DNA of 64,000 bases from Luteimonas panaciterrae (GCF_020511115.1 NZ_JAJAVH010000008.1:62001-126000), one strand, 5' to 3'; shown: positions 37,995 through 47,388, numbered from the stretch's first letter. Numbers and translations: made by a program. Notes: generated by a model not told the origin, from the letters alone.

Positions 37995-38537
37995 TCAGGG
38001 GAACACGGCACGGATGGGATCCGTAGACGTCAGCTTCGGATTGGACTTGACGTTGGTGCAGGGGGCCGACAGCGGCGCCGTGAAGGTGTAATCGTTGTTG
38101 GCCGGGCCGGTGTTGGGGTTCGCGTTGGTCAGCGTGCCCGAGGCATTGCCCGTGCAGGTCGCGCTCGGGCTCGAGAACTTGACGTTGATGCCACTGATGT
38201 TCACGGTCACCGAGGAAGAACCCGAGATCGCGACAGGCGCGGCGACGGTCCACGGCAAAGCTTGCGCGGTCACGCCGAGACAGGCGGAACTGCCCGAGAA
38301 GCTGGCGGCCGTGACCGTCGCGGCGCCGCTGGCATTCAGCGTCAGCGTAAAGGTGGCAGTGCACGGAATCGGAATGCCCGCCACCGTCGCGGTGGTCGGC
38401 CCGGTCAGCGTCGTGCTGTCCGATACCTTCCAGACGCCGCCTTTGAACACCTGATAGCTCGCGGCAAAAGCTTGCGAAGCAACGAGCGGGCTAGCGACGA
38501 TCAGAGTGGCAAGAAGAGCGGTTTTGAACTTGGCCAT
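37995..38537 (-). CDS. Secreted PraB-like protein, copy B
   Basis: This 180-residue protein has a signal peptide (MAKFKTALLATLIVASPLVA then SQAFA). The mature domain runs through TVAGIPIPCTATFTLTLNAS, VTAASFSGSSAC and ISGSSSVTVNISGINVKF and ends DPIRAVFP. Cysteines occur at four positions equivalent to those of the paralogue at 33710-34255. Similar secreted proteins include PraB, described as an activator of alkane oxidation. The ATG at 38537 is preferred because it starts the signal peptide. It lies just downstream of the TonB-receptor gene and may belong to the same hydrophobic-substrate theme. Confidence 0.68.
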   Translation of the reverse strand: MAKFKTALLATLIVASPLVASQAFAASYQVFKGGVWKVSDSTTLTGPTTATVAGIPIPCTATFTLTLNASGAATVTAASFSGSSACLGVTAQALPWTVAAPVAISGSSSVTVNISGINVKFSSPSATCTGNASGTLTNANPNTGPANNDYTFTAPLSAPCTNVKSNPKLTSTDPIRAVFP

Positions 38538-38734
38538 GCTGTTTACTCCACTATCACAGAGTTGAGGTAACCGGATGGGAACAGACATCCGGAAGGTTGC
38601 CACGGAGGAACCTTCGTGCCGTGGCGGCACTTACCCAAGTGGCATCTAGAATCGGCAGCACCCTGTTTCACTTCGACGTCGTGTCACTCGACATCCTGGA
38701 CGCTGGAATGTGATGTCTTCTCGGGCTGTCGAAC

Positions 38735-38754
38735 CGCCCGCCTCGCGGCGGGCG
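38735..38754 (-). terminator. GC-rich hairpin after the TonB receptor gene
   Basis: CGCCCGCC (38735-38742) and GGCGGGCG (38747-38754) form a perfect 8-bp stem with a 4-nt loop, 27 bases past the receptor stop codon. On the minus strand only two T residues follow, so termination efficiency is uncertain. Confidence 0.55.
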
Positions 38755-38780
38755 CATATCCGTTTCGCCTGTTGATCAAA

Positions 38781-41700
38781 TCAATAGAAGCCTTTGCGAA
38801 TCGACAGACCGACGATGCGCGGGTCCTGAATGAACGCATTCGCGGTCAGGCCAGTGTCGTCGCTGTTGAGGAAGGTGCCGGTGATCGCTTCGCCGTCGAG
38901 CGCGTTCTTGACGTAAAGCTGCACGGTGAAATCGGTGTCCGGCTTGTACCAGGTCAGCGAGAGGTTGACGTTGCCCCAATCGTGCAGGCGATCGATGCGA
39001 TCCTGGTAGATGCGCGCCCAACTCTTGCTCTGGTAGTACAGGTCGGCGCGCAGGGTCAGGTCGCCCTTCGGCAACGAGAACGTGTACTGCGGGCTGAGGC
39101 TGACGGTGAGATGCGGCGCGTTGGGCAATTCGTTGCCGCCAACGTTCTTGGCGAAGCCGGCGCCGCCGTTGGGCGCATCGATGAGCGGGTTGTAGAAATT
39201 GCCATCGCCCAGATAGTTGGGGCCGGCGCCGCCCGCCCACACACCCGGCCCGCCGTTGAAGCCGCCATCACTGGTGAAGCCACCGCCCGCCGTGGGCGTG
39301 TTCACCGAGCAGAAGCTGTTGAGCAGGATGGGAAGACTGGTGTCCGGGTTGTTGGCATACCAGTTACTGAGCGCGGTCTCCACCAACGCCTTCGGCGCGA
39401 TGCAGTTCGAAGCCAGCTGCAACCACGGCCGCACCACGACCCAATCCGCATTGCCGGCCGTACGATCCATCACGTCGATGGAGTACTGATTCGAACCGAC
39501 ACGCGTGCGCAACAGACCGACATTGCCGCTGAGCTGGAACGCATCGGTCGGCCGCCACACGGCTTCGAATTCGGCGCCCCACGTCTTGGCGTCGAAATTC
39601 TCGTTCAAGGTGGCGCGGTCCTGGATCTGCGAGACCTGATAATCCTTGTAGTCGTTGTAGAACGCCGTGGCGTTGAAGATGAACTTGCCGCCCGCCATGA
39701 CGTTCTTCATGCCGATCTCGAACGCGTTGACGTATTCCGCCTTGAAGCGCGGATCACGCTGCGTGAAGCTCAGGAGCGCCGGATCGGCGCCCACGCCAGG
39801 GGAGTTGGTGCCACCGGCCTTGTAGCCGCGTGCGAGCGAGGCGTAGATCATGGTGCTGTCGGTGAACGACAGGTCCGGCGACCAGTCGAGCACCAGGCGT
39901 CCGGTCGGCTCGTTCCAGGTCTGGCGGATTTCCTCGCCAGCAGGATAGCCGTAGCCGGTGTAGCCGCCGCCGAGGTAGTAGAACGGAAGCTTCGTTCCCG
40001 CGAGCAGGAGCTGGCTCGGATACGGCGTCGTGGTCTTGATGTCACGGGTCCAGCGCAAGCCGGCCGTCAGCTTCACCTTGTCGTTGATCTGCCAGTAGCC
40101 TTCTCCGAAGATCGCCATGGATTTCGTCTTGGCGACATTTCGGCTGCGGAAATAGTTGTGGCCCTGCCCGTCGATGCCATTCAGCGTATTGGGGTCGATG
40201 TAGACGCAAGGCACCACTTCACCCGTGCTGGCGTCTATCGCAGTGCCTGAACCCGCCGCGCAATCGCGCGGACGCGCGCCGATGCCGCTGGAGTTGAAAG
40301 TCGACTGGGCGATGGCGGTCAGCACATTGCTGAAGACGTAATAGCTTTCGTCGACCTTGTATTCCAGGTAGTTCGCGCCGACGTTGAAGTTGAACGGACC
40401 GTCGTAGGCGGACTGCAGGCGGAACTCCTGCGACCACTGCGTGCTTTGGGAATCAACCAGATCGACAGTAAGCAAGCGATCGGAACAACCCAGTTGCGGA
40501 TCGCAGTACACTCCGCCCGGCGTCAGCGGGTAGGCGGGAACGAGATTGAAGTTCGGATCGAAGCCCAGCAATCCATCCGTGGGAGTGAAGATCGGGTTGG
40601 ACTGGAAGCGTCCGTAGTCCTGGGTCGAATAGTACTGATCCTTCGTGTACAAGGTCTGCGACACGAAATTGAGATGGTCGCCGATGGCCACGTCGAAGTT
40701 GAGCTGCGCCACGTCGTTCGTGGCCTCGAACTTCGGGTCGTAGCTGGTGGCGATCTTGCGCATGTCGTGCGACTGCGTCACGCCGGCATAGGGATCGACG
40801 CCGTACTTGATCAAGGTCGCCGTGGTGAAATCCGGCGTCAACCCGATGATGCCGCCCGCCGTGGCGGCGCCCAGCACGAACGGCAGGCTGGCGCCGTTGG
40901 GCACGCCGAAGGCGCCGTCGTCATAGAGCGAGCCGTCCTTGCAGCCCTGGCTCATGAAGTTGCCGTCGCCTGCCCGCAGCGTCAGCGCGCCGAGCGATGT
41001 GGGGCCTGGATCGTTGTGGCAAAGCTGCTTGCCGGTGCGCGCACGCATGTCGTCTTCCTGGAAATGCTCCCAGACCAGACTCGCGTTGAAGCGGTCGCTG
41101 GGCTTCCATGCGAACGAAGTGCGCACGCCGAGGATGTCGCGATCGTTGACGTTCTTGTTGGTGACCGTGTTCTTGTCATAGCCGTCGCGCTTTGTGTACT
41201 GCGTGGCCAGACGAAACGCGAACGTATCGCTGAGCGGCACGTTGATCATGCCGTTGACGCGGGTGGTGTCGTAGTTGCCGATCTCGCCCTTGACGTTGGC
41301 CTCGAACGCGTCCGGGTTCGCCAGGTTCGGGATCATGTTGACCACGCCGGCGGTCGCGTTGCGGCCGTACAACGTGCCCTGCGGTCCGCGCAGCACCTCG
41401 ACGCGCTCGACGTCGAAGTATTCCTGTTCGAACAGGCGGTTGCGGATCATCGGCGTGCTGTTGAAGCTGATCGCCACGGCCGGGTCGGTAGTGACCGACA
41501 AGGCCTGCGTGCCGATGCCGCGGATCTGGAAGTTGTAGCTGGCGAAGTTGGTCTTGGAGAAGGTGACGTTCGGCGTCGCCGTGACCAGGTCGGCACCGGT
41601 TTCGATCTTGCGATCGTTGAGCTCCTCGCCGCCGAAGGCGGTGATCGCGATCGGCACCTTCTGGATGTTCTCGACCTTCTTCTGCGCGGTCACCACGATG

Positions 41701-42215
41701 GTGTCGAGGGTGGTGGCGCTTCCGGATCTACTCTGGCTTGCCGTTGCTTCGGGCGCCGCTTGTTGTGCCTCTACTTCCTGGGAGGGCGCCGCCGGCTGCG
41801 CTTCGGCGACCTCCTGGGCGTTTCCCTGCGTCTCCGCTGCGGCTGGCTTTGCCTCCGCGCCGCCGACATTGCTGTTGGTGCGATCGCTGATCAGGATCGC
41901 GCCGGATGCGTTGGTGGCATAGTCGAGACCAGTTCCCGCCAGCAATTCCTGCAGCGCCTGCGTCGGCGTCTTCTCGCCTTGCACCGCATGCGCGGTCTTG
42001 CCGGCCGCGAGTTCGGGCGCGTACAGCAGTTGCTTGCCGCTCTGGCGCGCGTATTCGGACAGTGCGGCACCGAGCTGTTGCTGAGGAATGTTGAACTTCG
42101 CGGTGGCCACGTCGTCATTGCGCGCATAGGCCGTCAGGCACGGCAGCAACGCCAGGAACAACACGCAGGGCTTCATTGCACGCTTGAATGAACGACTCTG
42201 GTCTCGCACTTGCAT
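38781..42215 (-). CDS. TonB-dependent outer-membrane receptor with STN signalling domain
   Basis: This receptor of about 1144 residues starts with a signal peptide (about residues 15-32, MKPCVLFLALLPCLTAYA). A secretin/TonB N-terminal STN domain (about 38-95, FNIPQQQLGAALSEYARQSG) follows, then an Ala/Gln/Glu-rich linker, a plug domain (about 155-270) with IVVTAQKKVENIQKVPIAIT, and a 22-stranded barrel ending LSIRKGFY. The STN domain marks it as a transducer working with the FecR and sigma factor encoded upstream. The ATG at 42215 follows a GGGGAG ribosome site. The ligand is unknown; it is longer than siderophore receptors and could take sugars, steroids or other hydrophobic compounds. Confidence 0.93.
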   Translation of the reverse strand: MQVRDQSRSFKRAMKPCVLFLALLPCLTAYARNDDVATAKFNIPQQQLGAALSEYARQSGKQLLYAPELAAGKTAHAVQGEKTPTQALQELLAGTGLDYATNASGAILISDRTNSNVGGAEAKPAAAETQGNAQEVAEAQPAAPSQEVEAQQAAPEATASQSRSGSATTLDTIVVTAQKKVENIQKVPIAITAFGGEELNDRKIETGADLVTATPNVTFSKTNFASYNFQIRGIGTQALSVTTDPAVAISFNSTPMIRNRLFEQEYFDVERVEVLRGPQGTLYGRNATAGVVNMIPNLANPDAFEANVKGEIGNYDTTRVNGMINVPLSDTFAFRLATQYTKRDGYDKNTVTNKNVNDRDILGVRTSFAWKPSDRFNASLVWEHFQEDDMRARTGKQLCHNDPGPTSLGALTLRAGDGNFMSQGCKDGSLYDDGAFGVPNGASLPFVLGAATAGGIIGLTPDFTTATLIKYGVDPYAGVTQSHDMRKIATSYDPKFEATNDVAQLNFDVAIGDHLNFVSQTLYTKDQYYSTQDYGRFQSNPIFTPTDGLLGFDPNFNLVPAYPLTPGGVYCDPQLGCSDRLLTVDLVDSQSTQWSQEFRLQSAYDGPFNFNVGANYLEYKVDESYYVFSNVLTAIAQSTFNSSGIGARPRDCAAGSGTAIDASTGEVVPCVYIDPNTLNGIDGQGHNYFRSRNVAKTKSMAIFGEGYWQINDKVKLTAGLRWTRDIKTTTPYPSQLLLAGTKLPFYYLGGGYTGYGYPAGEEIRQTWNEPTGRLVLDWSPDLSFTDSTMIYASLARGYKAGGTNSPGVGADPALLSFTQRDPRFKAEYVNAFEIGMKNVMAGGKFIFNATAFYNDYKDYQVSQIQDRATLNENFDAKTWGAEFEAVWRPTDAFQLSGNVGLLRTRVGSNQYSIDVMDRTAGNADWVVVRPWLQLASNCIAPKALVETALSNWYANNPDTSLPILLNSFCSVNTPTAGGGFTSDGGFNGGPGVWAGGAGPNYLGDGNFYNPLIDAPNGGAGFAKNVGGNELPNAPHLTVSLSPQYTFSLPKGDLTLRADLYYQSKSWARIYQDRIDRLHDWGNVNLSLTWYKPDTDFTVQLYVKNALDGEAITGTFLNSDDTGLTANAFIQDPRIVGLSIRKGFY

Positions 42216-42540
42216 TCGTTCTCCCCTCTGGTTCCGAATCGTCTTTTGACAATCTCGTTCCAATACAGACGCGGTGCGCTGAAAAACCCGAACCTGCAAA
42301 TGCATGTTCGCGATCTGTCATGTCATTTCTTGAACCTGCGAGTCTTCTTTTGCAATGCAGCATGTTTGATGCACGCGCATGCCGAAACGACACGAGATCG
42401 TTCCGCGCATGAAGCATCTTGAAAGGATTGGTCCCGAATGTTCACGGGAACAAGATGAGTCATCGACGTGATGTCGATTTCATGCTCATGGTTTCAGGAG
42501 AAACATAGAGACTGTCGCCCACGCAATCCGTGTTGACGAT
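42216..42540. other. 325-bp gap between fecR-like and receptor genes
   Basis: No gene is seen. The gap should hold the promoter of the receptor gene, probably recognised by the ECF sigma factor encoded upstream. Two symmetric sequences stand out: GTTCACGGGAAC (42440-42451), an imperfect 12-bp palindrome, and ATCGAC/GTCGAT arms around 5 bases (42462-42478). I cannot assign a binding protein. Confidence 0.5.
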
Positions 42541-43641
42541 CTACCCTCGCGTGCTGGTCGGACGCGATTTCAGAACAATGGTGTCGTCTTCGCGCGTGGC
42601 GCGCTCGATCGGGAAATAATCAGTCAGCGCTTCGACGAAGGTACTGACGTCGCCGGTATTGAAGGCACCGCTGATCTTCAGCGAGCCCAGCCGTGGATCG
42701 CTCAGCACGACCTGCCGGCGCGAATAGCGGTTCATCTCGGCGACGGCGTCCTCGAGGCGCTCGTTCTCGAACACGATCTGGCCGTGGCGCCAGCTGATCA
42801 CGCGCCTCACGTCAGCCGGACGCACCTGCGGCACCGCCTTGGCGACGGCGACGAACTGCTGCCCGGGCCGCAGTTCGGCCAGCAGCGGCGCCGCCTTGGC
42901 CTTGCCGACAGTGGCGGGCGCATGACCGTGATCATCGCGCGTCACCGTGACCCGCCCTTCCAGCAGAGTGACCTCGAAGAGCTTGTCGGACAGATGCACG
43001 TCGAACTCGGTGCCGAGCGCCGTCACCTGGCGCCCGCCGGCGCTGACCACGAACGGATGCGCGCGATCCTTCGCCACCTTGAACAAGGCCTGCCCGCGCT
43101 CCAGGGTGATGCCGCGCACGCCCTCTTCGTAATGCACGGAAATGCGGCTGTTCGTGTTCAGGGTGACGACCGAGCCGTCATCCAGGGACACCACCGAGGT
43201 CTGGCCGATTCCGGTCTGATAGATGTTGCCGGCGATCGCATCGCGGGCATCGTGATAGATCTCCCGCGAAGTGTTCGGGTTCATGGCGAACATGCCGAGC
43301 ACGGCCGCGGCCATCAAGGAGGCGGCGACGGCCGAATTGCGCCACCAGTGCGGGCAATGCGATTCGACGCCGACCGCGCGCGCCAGTGTCTCGCGGCGCA
43401 GCCTCTGCATTTCGTCGGAGGTATCGGCGATCGAAGAGATGAATGTCTGCGCCGCCTCCACACGCCGGAAGGCACTCGCGTTCTGCGGCGAATGGGACTG
43501 CCAGGCCTCGAACGCCTCGCGTACCTGCCGGTCGTCGCCGGCGTCGCGCAGGATCTCGCTCCACCGCGCCGCCGCCTCGTCGATGCCGTCGGGCGCGTGC
43601 TCGGCCGGATTGTCCCGGTTTGGCGAGATTTTCCACTTCAT
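42541..43641 (-). CDS. FecR-family anti-sigma/transmembrane sensor
   Basis: This 366-residue protein regulates the adjacent ECF sigma factor in response to the TonB receptor. An N-terminal cytoplasmic DUF4880-like part (about residues 15-75) contains AARWSEILRDAGDDRQVREA and FEAWQSHSPQNASAFRRVE. One membrane helix (about 105-125, VAASLMAAAVLGMFAM) leads to the periplasmic FecR domain (about 130-240, TSVVSLDDGSVVTLNTNSRI) and a C-terminal DUF4974-like part that meets the STN domain (SGAFNTGDVSTFVEALTDYF). The ATG at 43641 follows a GAGG ribosome site and replaces a longer frame starting at 43677. Confidence 0.92.
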   Translation of the reverse strand: MKWKISPNRDNPAEHAPDGIDEAAARWSEILRDAGDDRQVREAFEAWQSHSPQNASAFRRVEAAQTFISSIADTSDEMQRLRRETLARAVGVESHCPHWWRNSAVAASLMAAAVLGMFAMNPNTSREIYHDARDAIAGNIYQTGIGQTSVVSLDDGSVVTLNTNSRISVHYEEGVRGITLERGQALFKVAKDRAHPFVVSAGGRQVTALGTEFDVHLSDKLFEVTLLEGRVTVTRDDHGHAPATVGKAKAAPLLAELRPGQQFVAVAKAVPQVRPADVRRVISWRHGQIVFENERLEDAVAEMNRYSRRQVVLSDPRLGSLKISGAFNTGDVSTFVEALTDYFPIERATREDDTIVLKSRPTSTRG

Positions 43642-43766
43642 TCCGCTGTTACCTCTAGCAAGACCCGGTCGACGCACTCCAGCGACTCATCAGATCCCGC
43701 AAGCCAGTCCCTATCCTGCCAAACCCATCGAACGCGCGCCGCCTACCACGTCGGAGGCGCGCCGCC

Positions 43767-44339
43767 TCAATCCCGTCCCCCGGCCCTGTCCATCGCACAA
43801 GCCAGCTGCGCCAGGGCCTTCGCCATGTGCTTTTCGGCCGCCCGCACCGAAATACCCATCATGGCTGCGATCTCCGCGTACTTGCGCTTTTCCAGTGCCC
43901 GCAGCACGAACACGTCGCGGGTCCGTTCCGGCAGCCCGCGCAGTACGGCGGTGACCACTTTGATCGCCTCCTTCCCCAGTAAGACGCGCTCCGGCGAAAT
44001 ATCCGTAACGGGTTGATGAATTTCCTCGTCGAAAGATTCGTGCGCGTCGTGGTCCCGGACCTGGCGGCGGCGCCCCCAGTCACGCAGAGCATTGGCCGCG
44101 ACCTGGAAGACATATTGCTCGACATGCTCGATCGGGCCGCCGCGGGCGCGGCGGATCAGGTGCAGGAAGACTTCCTGAATGAGGTCGTCGACCTCGGCGG
44201 CATCCTTGACACGTTTGGAGAAAAAGCCACGCAGGGGCGTGCGATAGCGTAGTGAAACGTTGTTCCACTGACTGAGGCCGTCCTCGCCGTATTCAGCGAG
44301 TGAGGCGGGCTCACGCGACCATGACACTGTATTGGCCAT
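43767..44339 (-). CDS. ECF RNA polymerase sigma factor, FecI-like
   Basis: This 190-residue sigma-70 family factor has only regions 2 and 4. Region 2 (about 28-95) includes VDDLIQEVFLHLIRRARGG and VFQVAANALRDWGRRR. Region 4 (about 130-180) includes LRGLPERTRDVFVLRALEKR and the helix-turn-helix YAEIAAMMGISVRAAEKHM, typical of FecI-type factors. It is first in the order sigma, FecR, TonB receptor, all on the minus strand, which is the standard surface-signalling module. It likely directs transcription of the receptor gene and perhaps of the secreted-protein genes beyond; the latter is inference. Confidence 0.93.
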   Translation of the reverse strand: MANTVSWSREPASLAEYGEDGLSQWNNVSLRYRTPLRGFFSKRVKDAAEVDDLIQEVFLHLIRRARGGPIEHVEQYVFQVAANALRDWGRRRQVRDHDAHESFDEEIHQPVTDISPERVLLGKEAIKVVTAVLRGLPERTRDVFVLRALEKRKYAEIAAMMGISVRAAEKHMAKALAQLACAMDRAGGRD

Positions 44340-44396
44340 TGCCTTCTTTTCCCGTACCGCGCGATGTGGCGCCGGCCTCCAAGGCCGTCCGTCCGT

Positions 44397-45203
44397 TCAT
44401 ACCCCCACCACCCTGGCAGCCCATGGCGGCAGGATCCCCTGTGATTTGTTGGCACCCTCGGCCTCGTGCTCGGCCTGCGTCTGGGCATCGGTCGCGCGTG
44501 CGGCGATATCGGCCATGCCCATCACCTGCTCGACGTTCCGAATCTGCTCGCCGTTCTCGAACGGCGCGGTCAGCATCGGCGAGATGAAGGAAATCAGCCG
44601 CGCCAGCATCAGCGAATCGTTGACGGGTTCGCCCATGCACAGCGCCGAGATCAGTTCGTCCATGTTCTCGCCGGCCAGCACGCCGGAGAGCGCCTTCAGA
44701 CAGAAATGCAGGCGCATGCCGAGTTCGTTACGCGACAGATGCGGCAGCGCGCGCGCGAAGGCCTCGAAAAAACGCCCATAAATAGGCTGATAGTGCTCGT
44801 GCAGATAGTCGCGGATGAAGGGCGAGGAATCGCTGTACACGCGCCCGAGCAGCCGCATGAAAGCCATGCCGCCGACGTCGTCGCGACTGAGCCGGACGGC
44901 AGGCACGAACAGCACGCTGAGCACCGCGCAGGCGTCCATCGGCTGGTCGCCGCTTTTTTCCTCGCAGATCGACAGCAGTTGCAGGCGTTCCTGATTGAGC
45001 CGATCCAGACGCGCCGACAGCAGTTCCTGGACCAGCGCTTCCTTGCTACCGAAGTGATAGTTCACCGCCGCCAGATTGACCTCGGCGTAGCTGGTGATCT
45101 GGCGCAGCGACATGCCTTCGTAGCCATGCTCGATGAACAGCGCTTCCGCCGCTTCGAGCAAGCGAGTCCGGGTATTGCTAGGACTGGGGTTCTGGCTGTT
45201 CAC
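44397..45203 (-). CDS. TetR-family regulator with CerR-like C-terminal domain
   Basis: This TetR-type protein of about 268 residues has its DNA-binding domain at about residues 12-60, with TRLLEAAEALFIEHGYEGMS then LRQITSYAEVNLAAVNYHFG. The C-terminal domain (about 95-215) is the larger helical type found in CerR/DUF1956 TetR proteins. The start is uncertain: GTG at 45203 is preferred, since a TTG at 45230 has no better ribosome site. It lies 57 bases upstream of the sigma-factor gene in the same direction and may control that module. Ligand unknown. Confidence 0.82.
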   Translation of the reverse strand: MNSQNPSPSNTRTRLLEAAEALFIEHGYEGMSLRQITSYAEVNLAAVNYHFGSKEALVQELLSARLDRLNQERLQLLSICEEKSGDQPMDACAVLSVLFVPAVRLSRDDVGGMAFMRLLGRVYSDSSPFIRDYLHEHYQPIYGRFFEAFARALPHLSRNELGMRLHFCLKALSGVLAGENMDELISALCMGEPVNDSLMLARLISFISPMLTAPFENGEQIRNVEQVMGMADIAARATDAQTQAEHEAEGANKSQGILPPWAARVVGV

Positions 45204-45511
45204 GGCATTATTTCCGCAAGACAATTCCAACCCGACCGGCGAGCGCCGGCTCCAATTCCGGATTTGAATACTGGATTGAAACGGGCGTTAGAGTAATCAC
45301 GTCAAAATCGGCGTTGCACGCTGCACCGCAATATCCTCGGCTCGCTTGGACGCATTCAGGAAAATTCCGGTTTTCGCGGCACGCTCTAACTATTTGATTC
45401 GAAAATCAAATTTGAAGGTCGCCGCGATTGGGCTGCTGACAAAATTCGACACACCCGAATTTCGCGACGATGAAAACGATGTGAAACACGGCAACATCGA
45501 GCACGGCAACA
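45204..45511. other. AT-rich intergenic region with a hairpin and a short tandem repeat
   Basis: No gene is seen in these 308 bases, which are visibly richer in A and T than their neighbours. ATTTGATT (45392-45399) and AATCAAAT (45404-45411) form an 8-bp AT stem around CGAA. Two 15-bp near-copies, CACGGCAACATCGAG and CACGGCAACATCAAG (45487-45516), run into the end of the deacetylase gene. Confidence 0.6.
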
Positions 45512-46318
45512 TCAAGCCTGCGTCGCCTCCCGCACCACGATCTGCTCGGGCAGCGCGCAACGGTAGCCGAGTGTATACAAGCGTCGCAAAAGAAGTGTGA
45601 TCGTTTCCAGGTTGCGCCCATGCCTCGCGCCCTCGTGCAGCAGCACGATCGCGCCGGGCGACAGACCGCGTTCGATCCGCGCCAGCACTTTCGCGGGATC
45701 GCTTTCCACCGCGTCGAAGCCGCGCGCGTCCCAGGCCGTGCGTGCCAGGCCGCGATCCCGCAACGGTGCCGACACGAACGGATTCGCCATGCCCACCACG
45801 GCGCGGAACCAGCGCGGCGCGGTGCCGGTGATGGACTGCAACGTGTCCTGGCATCGCACGATCTCCTCGCGCATGCGCCGCGGCCCCAGTGCCCAGAACC
45901 AGGCCGAGGGATGCGTGTGACTGTGGTTGCCGATGCCGTGACCGCGGCGCGCGATCTCGCGCACCAGGTCGGGCTGCGCCGCGGCGCGTTCGCCGACGAG
46001 GAAGAAGGTCGCCTTCGCATCGTGGGCGTCGAGCAGATCGAGCAGTGGCAAGGTGTCTTGCGAGGGGCCGTCGTCGATCGTCAGCCACACGCAGCGCTCG
46101 TCGGTGGGCAGATGCGTCAACACCGGCGAATAGAGCGGCGACTGCGGCCGGAACACACCCCACAGGAGCAACGCATGGGTGGCCAGCATCGCCGGCAACC
46201 CGATCGTCCAACCGAAACGCCACCACAGCGCGATCACCAGCCCCTGCGACACCGCCAGCAGCCACCACCAGGCATGGGGATGGCGCGGAACACGATGCAA
46301 ATGGAACGCTCTGGGCAT
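45512..46318 (-). CDS. Polysaccharide deacetylase family protein
   Basis: This 268-residue protein of carbohydrate esterase family 4 removes acetyl groups from polysaccharides. Two N-terminal hydrophobic segments (about residues 16-32 and 36-52) anchor it to the membrane. The NodB-like catalytic domain follows: motif 1 WLTIDDGPSQDTLPLLDLL with the metal-binding Asp pair, motif 2 GHGIGNHSHTHPSAW with the two zinc His, motif 3 RWFRAVVGMANPF, and a late VLLHEGARHG supplying the last His. The ATG at 46318 starts the hydrophobic region. The substrate could be cell-wall or surface polysaccharide; it is not in an identifiable polysaccharide operon. Confidence 0.88.
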   Translation of the reverse strand: MPRAFHLHRVPRHPHAWWWLLAVSQGLVIALWWRFGWTIGLPAMLATHALLLWGVFRPQSPLYSPVLTHLPTDERCVWLTIDDGPSQDTLPLLDLLDAHDAKATFFLVGERAAAQPDLVREIARRGHGIGNHSHTHPSAWFWALGPRRMREEIVRCQDTLQSITGTAPRWFRAVVGMANPFVSAPLRDRGLARTAWDARGFDAVESDPAKVLARIERGLSPGAIVLLHEGARHGRNLETITLLLRRLYTLGYRCALPEQIVVREATQA

Positions 46319-46416
46319 CGGGCCATCATGCCATGCGGCCACGCCCGGCCGTCGCGCGGCGTACCATGACAGGTTCGAACCGCACCACCCCGAACTTGCC
46401 GAACTTTGGAGATTCC

Positions 46417-47343
46417 ATGACACTCGACCCCAGCGTGCGCACACGCATCGACACCCTGCTGCGCGACCACCGCATCGTCCTGTTCATGAAGGGCGAGCCG
46501 CGCGCGCCGCAGTGCGGGTTCTCGGCCAAGGCGGTGGCGGCGCTGGGCACGCTCGACGTCGACTACGCCCACGTCGACGTGCTGTCCGATCCCGAGATCC
46601 GCGAAGGCATCAAGCTCTACGGCGATTGGCCGACGATCCCGCAGCTGTACATCGATGGCGAACTGGTCGGCGGCAGCGACATCATCGAGCAGATGGTCAA
46701 CACCGGCGAGCTGCATGCCGCGCTCGGACTGCCGCCGCCCGATCGCACGCCGCCATCCATCACGGTGACGCCGACGGCGGCGGAGATGCTGCGCAAGGCG
46801 GTCGCCGATGCCGGCGAGGGCGTGGTCGTGCGCCTGGACATCGATCGCGCCTTCCGCACGCGCCTGCAGCTGGCACCGGAAGATGCCAGCGCGATCACGA
46901 CGGAAAGCGAAGGCGTCCGGATCCAGATCGACGTCGCCGGCGCACGCCGCGCCGACGGCCTGGTCATCGACTTCGTCGACGATGCGCGCGGACGCGGGCT
47001 GATCATCGAGAATCCCAACGCGCCGCCGCCGGTGGGCGAGTTGTCGCCGCAGGACGCCGCCGCTCAACTCACCGAAGGCAAACTGACCGTCGTCGACGTG
47101 CGGCCGCCGGACGAACGCGCGCTGGCCACGATCCGTGGCGCGTTTTCGACGCTCGACGGTGGCGCCGCCGCGCTGGAATCACTGCCGAAGGAAACCCCGC
47201 TCGCCTTCCTCTGCCACCACGGCGGCCGCAGCGCGCAAGCGGCGGAGCATTTCCGCCAGTTGGGATTCCGCGAGGTCTACAACATCGCCGGCGGTATCGA
47301 AGCGTGGAGCGAGACCGTCGACTCCACCGTGCCGCGTTACTGA
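46417..47343 (+). CDS. grxD: Monothiol glutaredoxin - HesB-like - rhodanese fusion
   Basis: This 308-residue fusion has three parts. Residues 1-105 are a CGFS-type monothiol glutaredoxin (PQCGFSAKAV with active Cys33; WPTIPQLYIDGELVGG), which carries Fe/S clusters. Residues 110-205 resemble an A-type HesB/IscA scaffold (ITVTPTAAEMLRKAV, VIDFVDDARGRGLIIENPNA) but have no cysteine, so this part cannot bind a cluster in the usual way. Residues 210-308 are a rhodanese domain with active Cys266 in CHHGGRS. The combined protein presumably links glutathione, sulfur transfer and Fe/S supply. I recall 308-residue proteins of this kind in Xanthomonadaceae. Confidence 0.9.
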   Translation: MTLDPSVRTRIDTLLRDHRIVLFMKGEPRAPQCGFSAKAVAALGTLDVDYAHVDVLSDPEIREGIKLYGDWPTIPQLYIDGELVGGSDIIEQMVNTGELHAALGLPPPDRTPPSITVTPTAAEMLRKAVADAGEGVVVRLDIDRAFRTRLQLAPEDASAITTESEGVRIQIDVAGARRADGLVIDFVDDARGRGLIIENPNAPPPVGELSPQDAAAQLTEGKLTVVDVRPPDERALATIRGAFSTLDGGAAALESLPKETPLAFLCHHGGRSAQAAEHFRQLGFREVYNIAGGIEAWSETVDSTVPRY

Positions 47344-47388
47344 GTGCTTTCGCAAAGCCTCCCTTGCGCCCAGGCGCAAGGGAGAACA

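Noticed and set aside
45287..45390. GTTAGAG (45287-45293) and CTCTAAC (45384-45390) considered as integron cores.
   Set aside because: The order is that of a cassette start followed by the beginning of an attC, but no second core or inverted arms follow, and there is no cassette gene between them.
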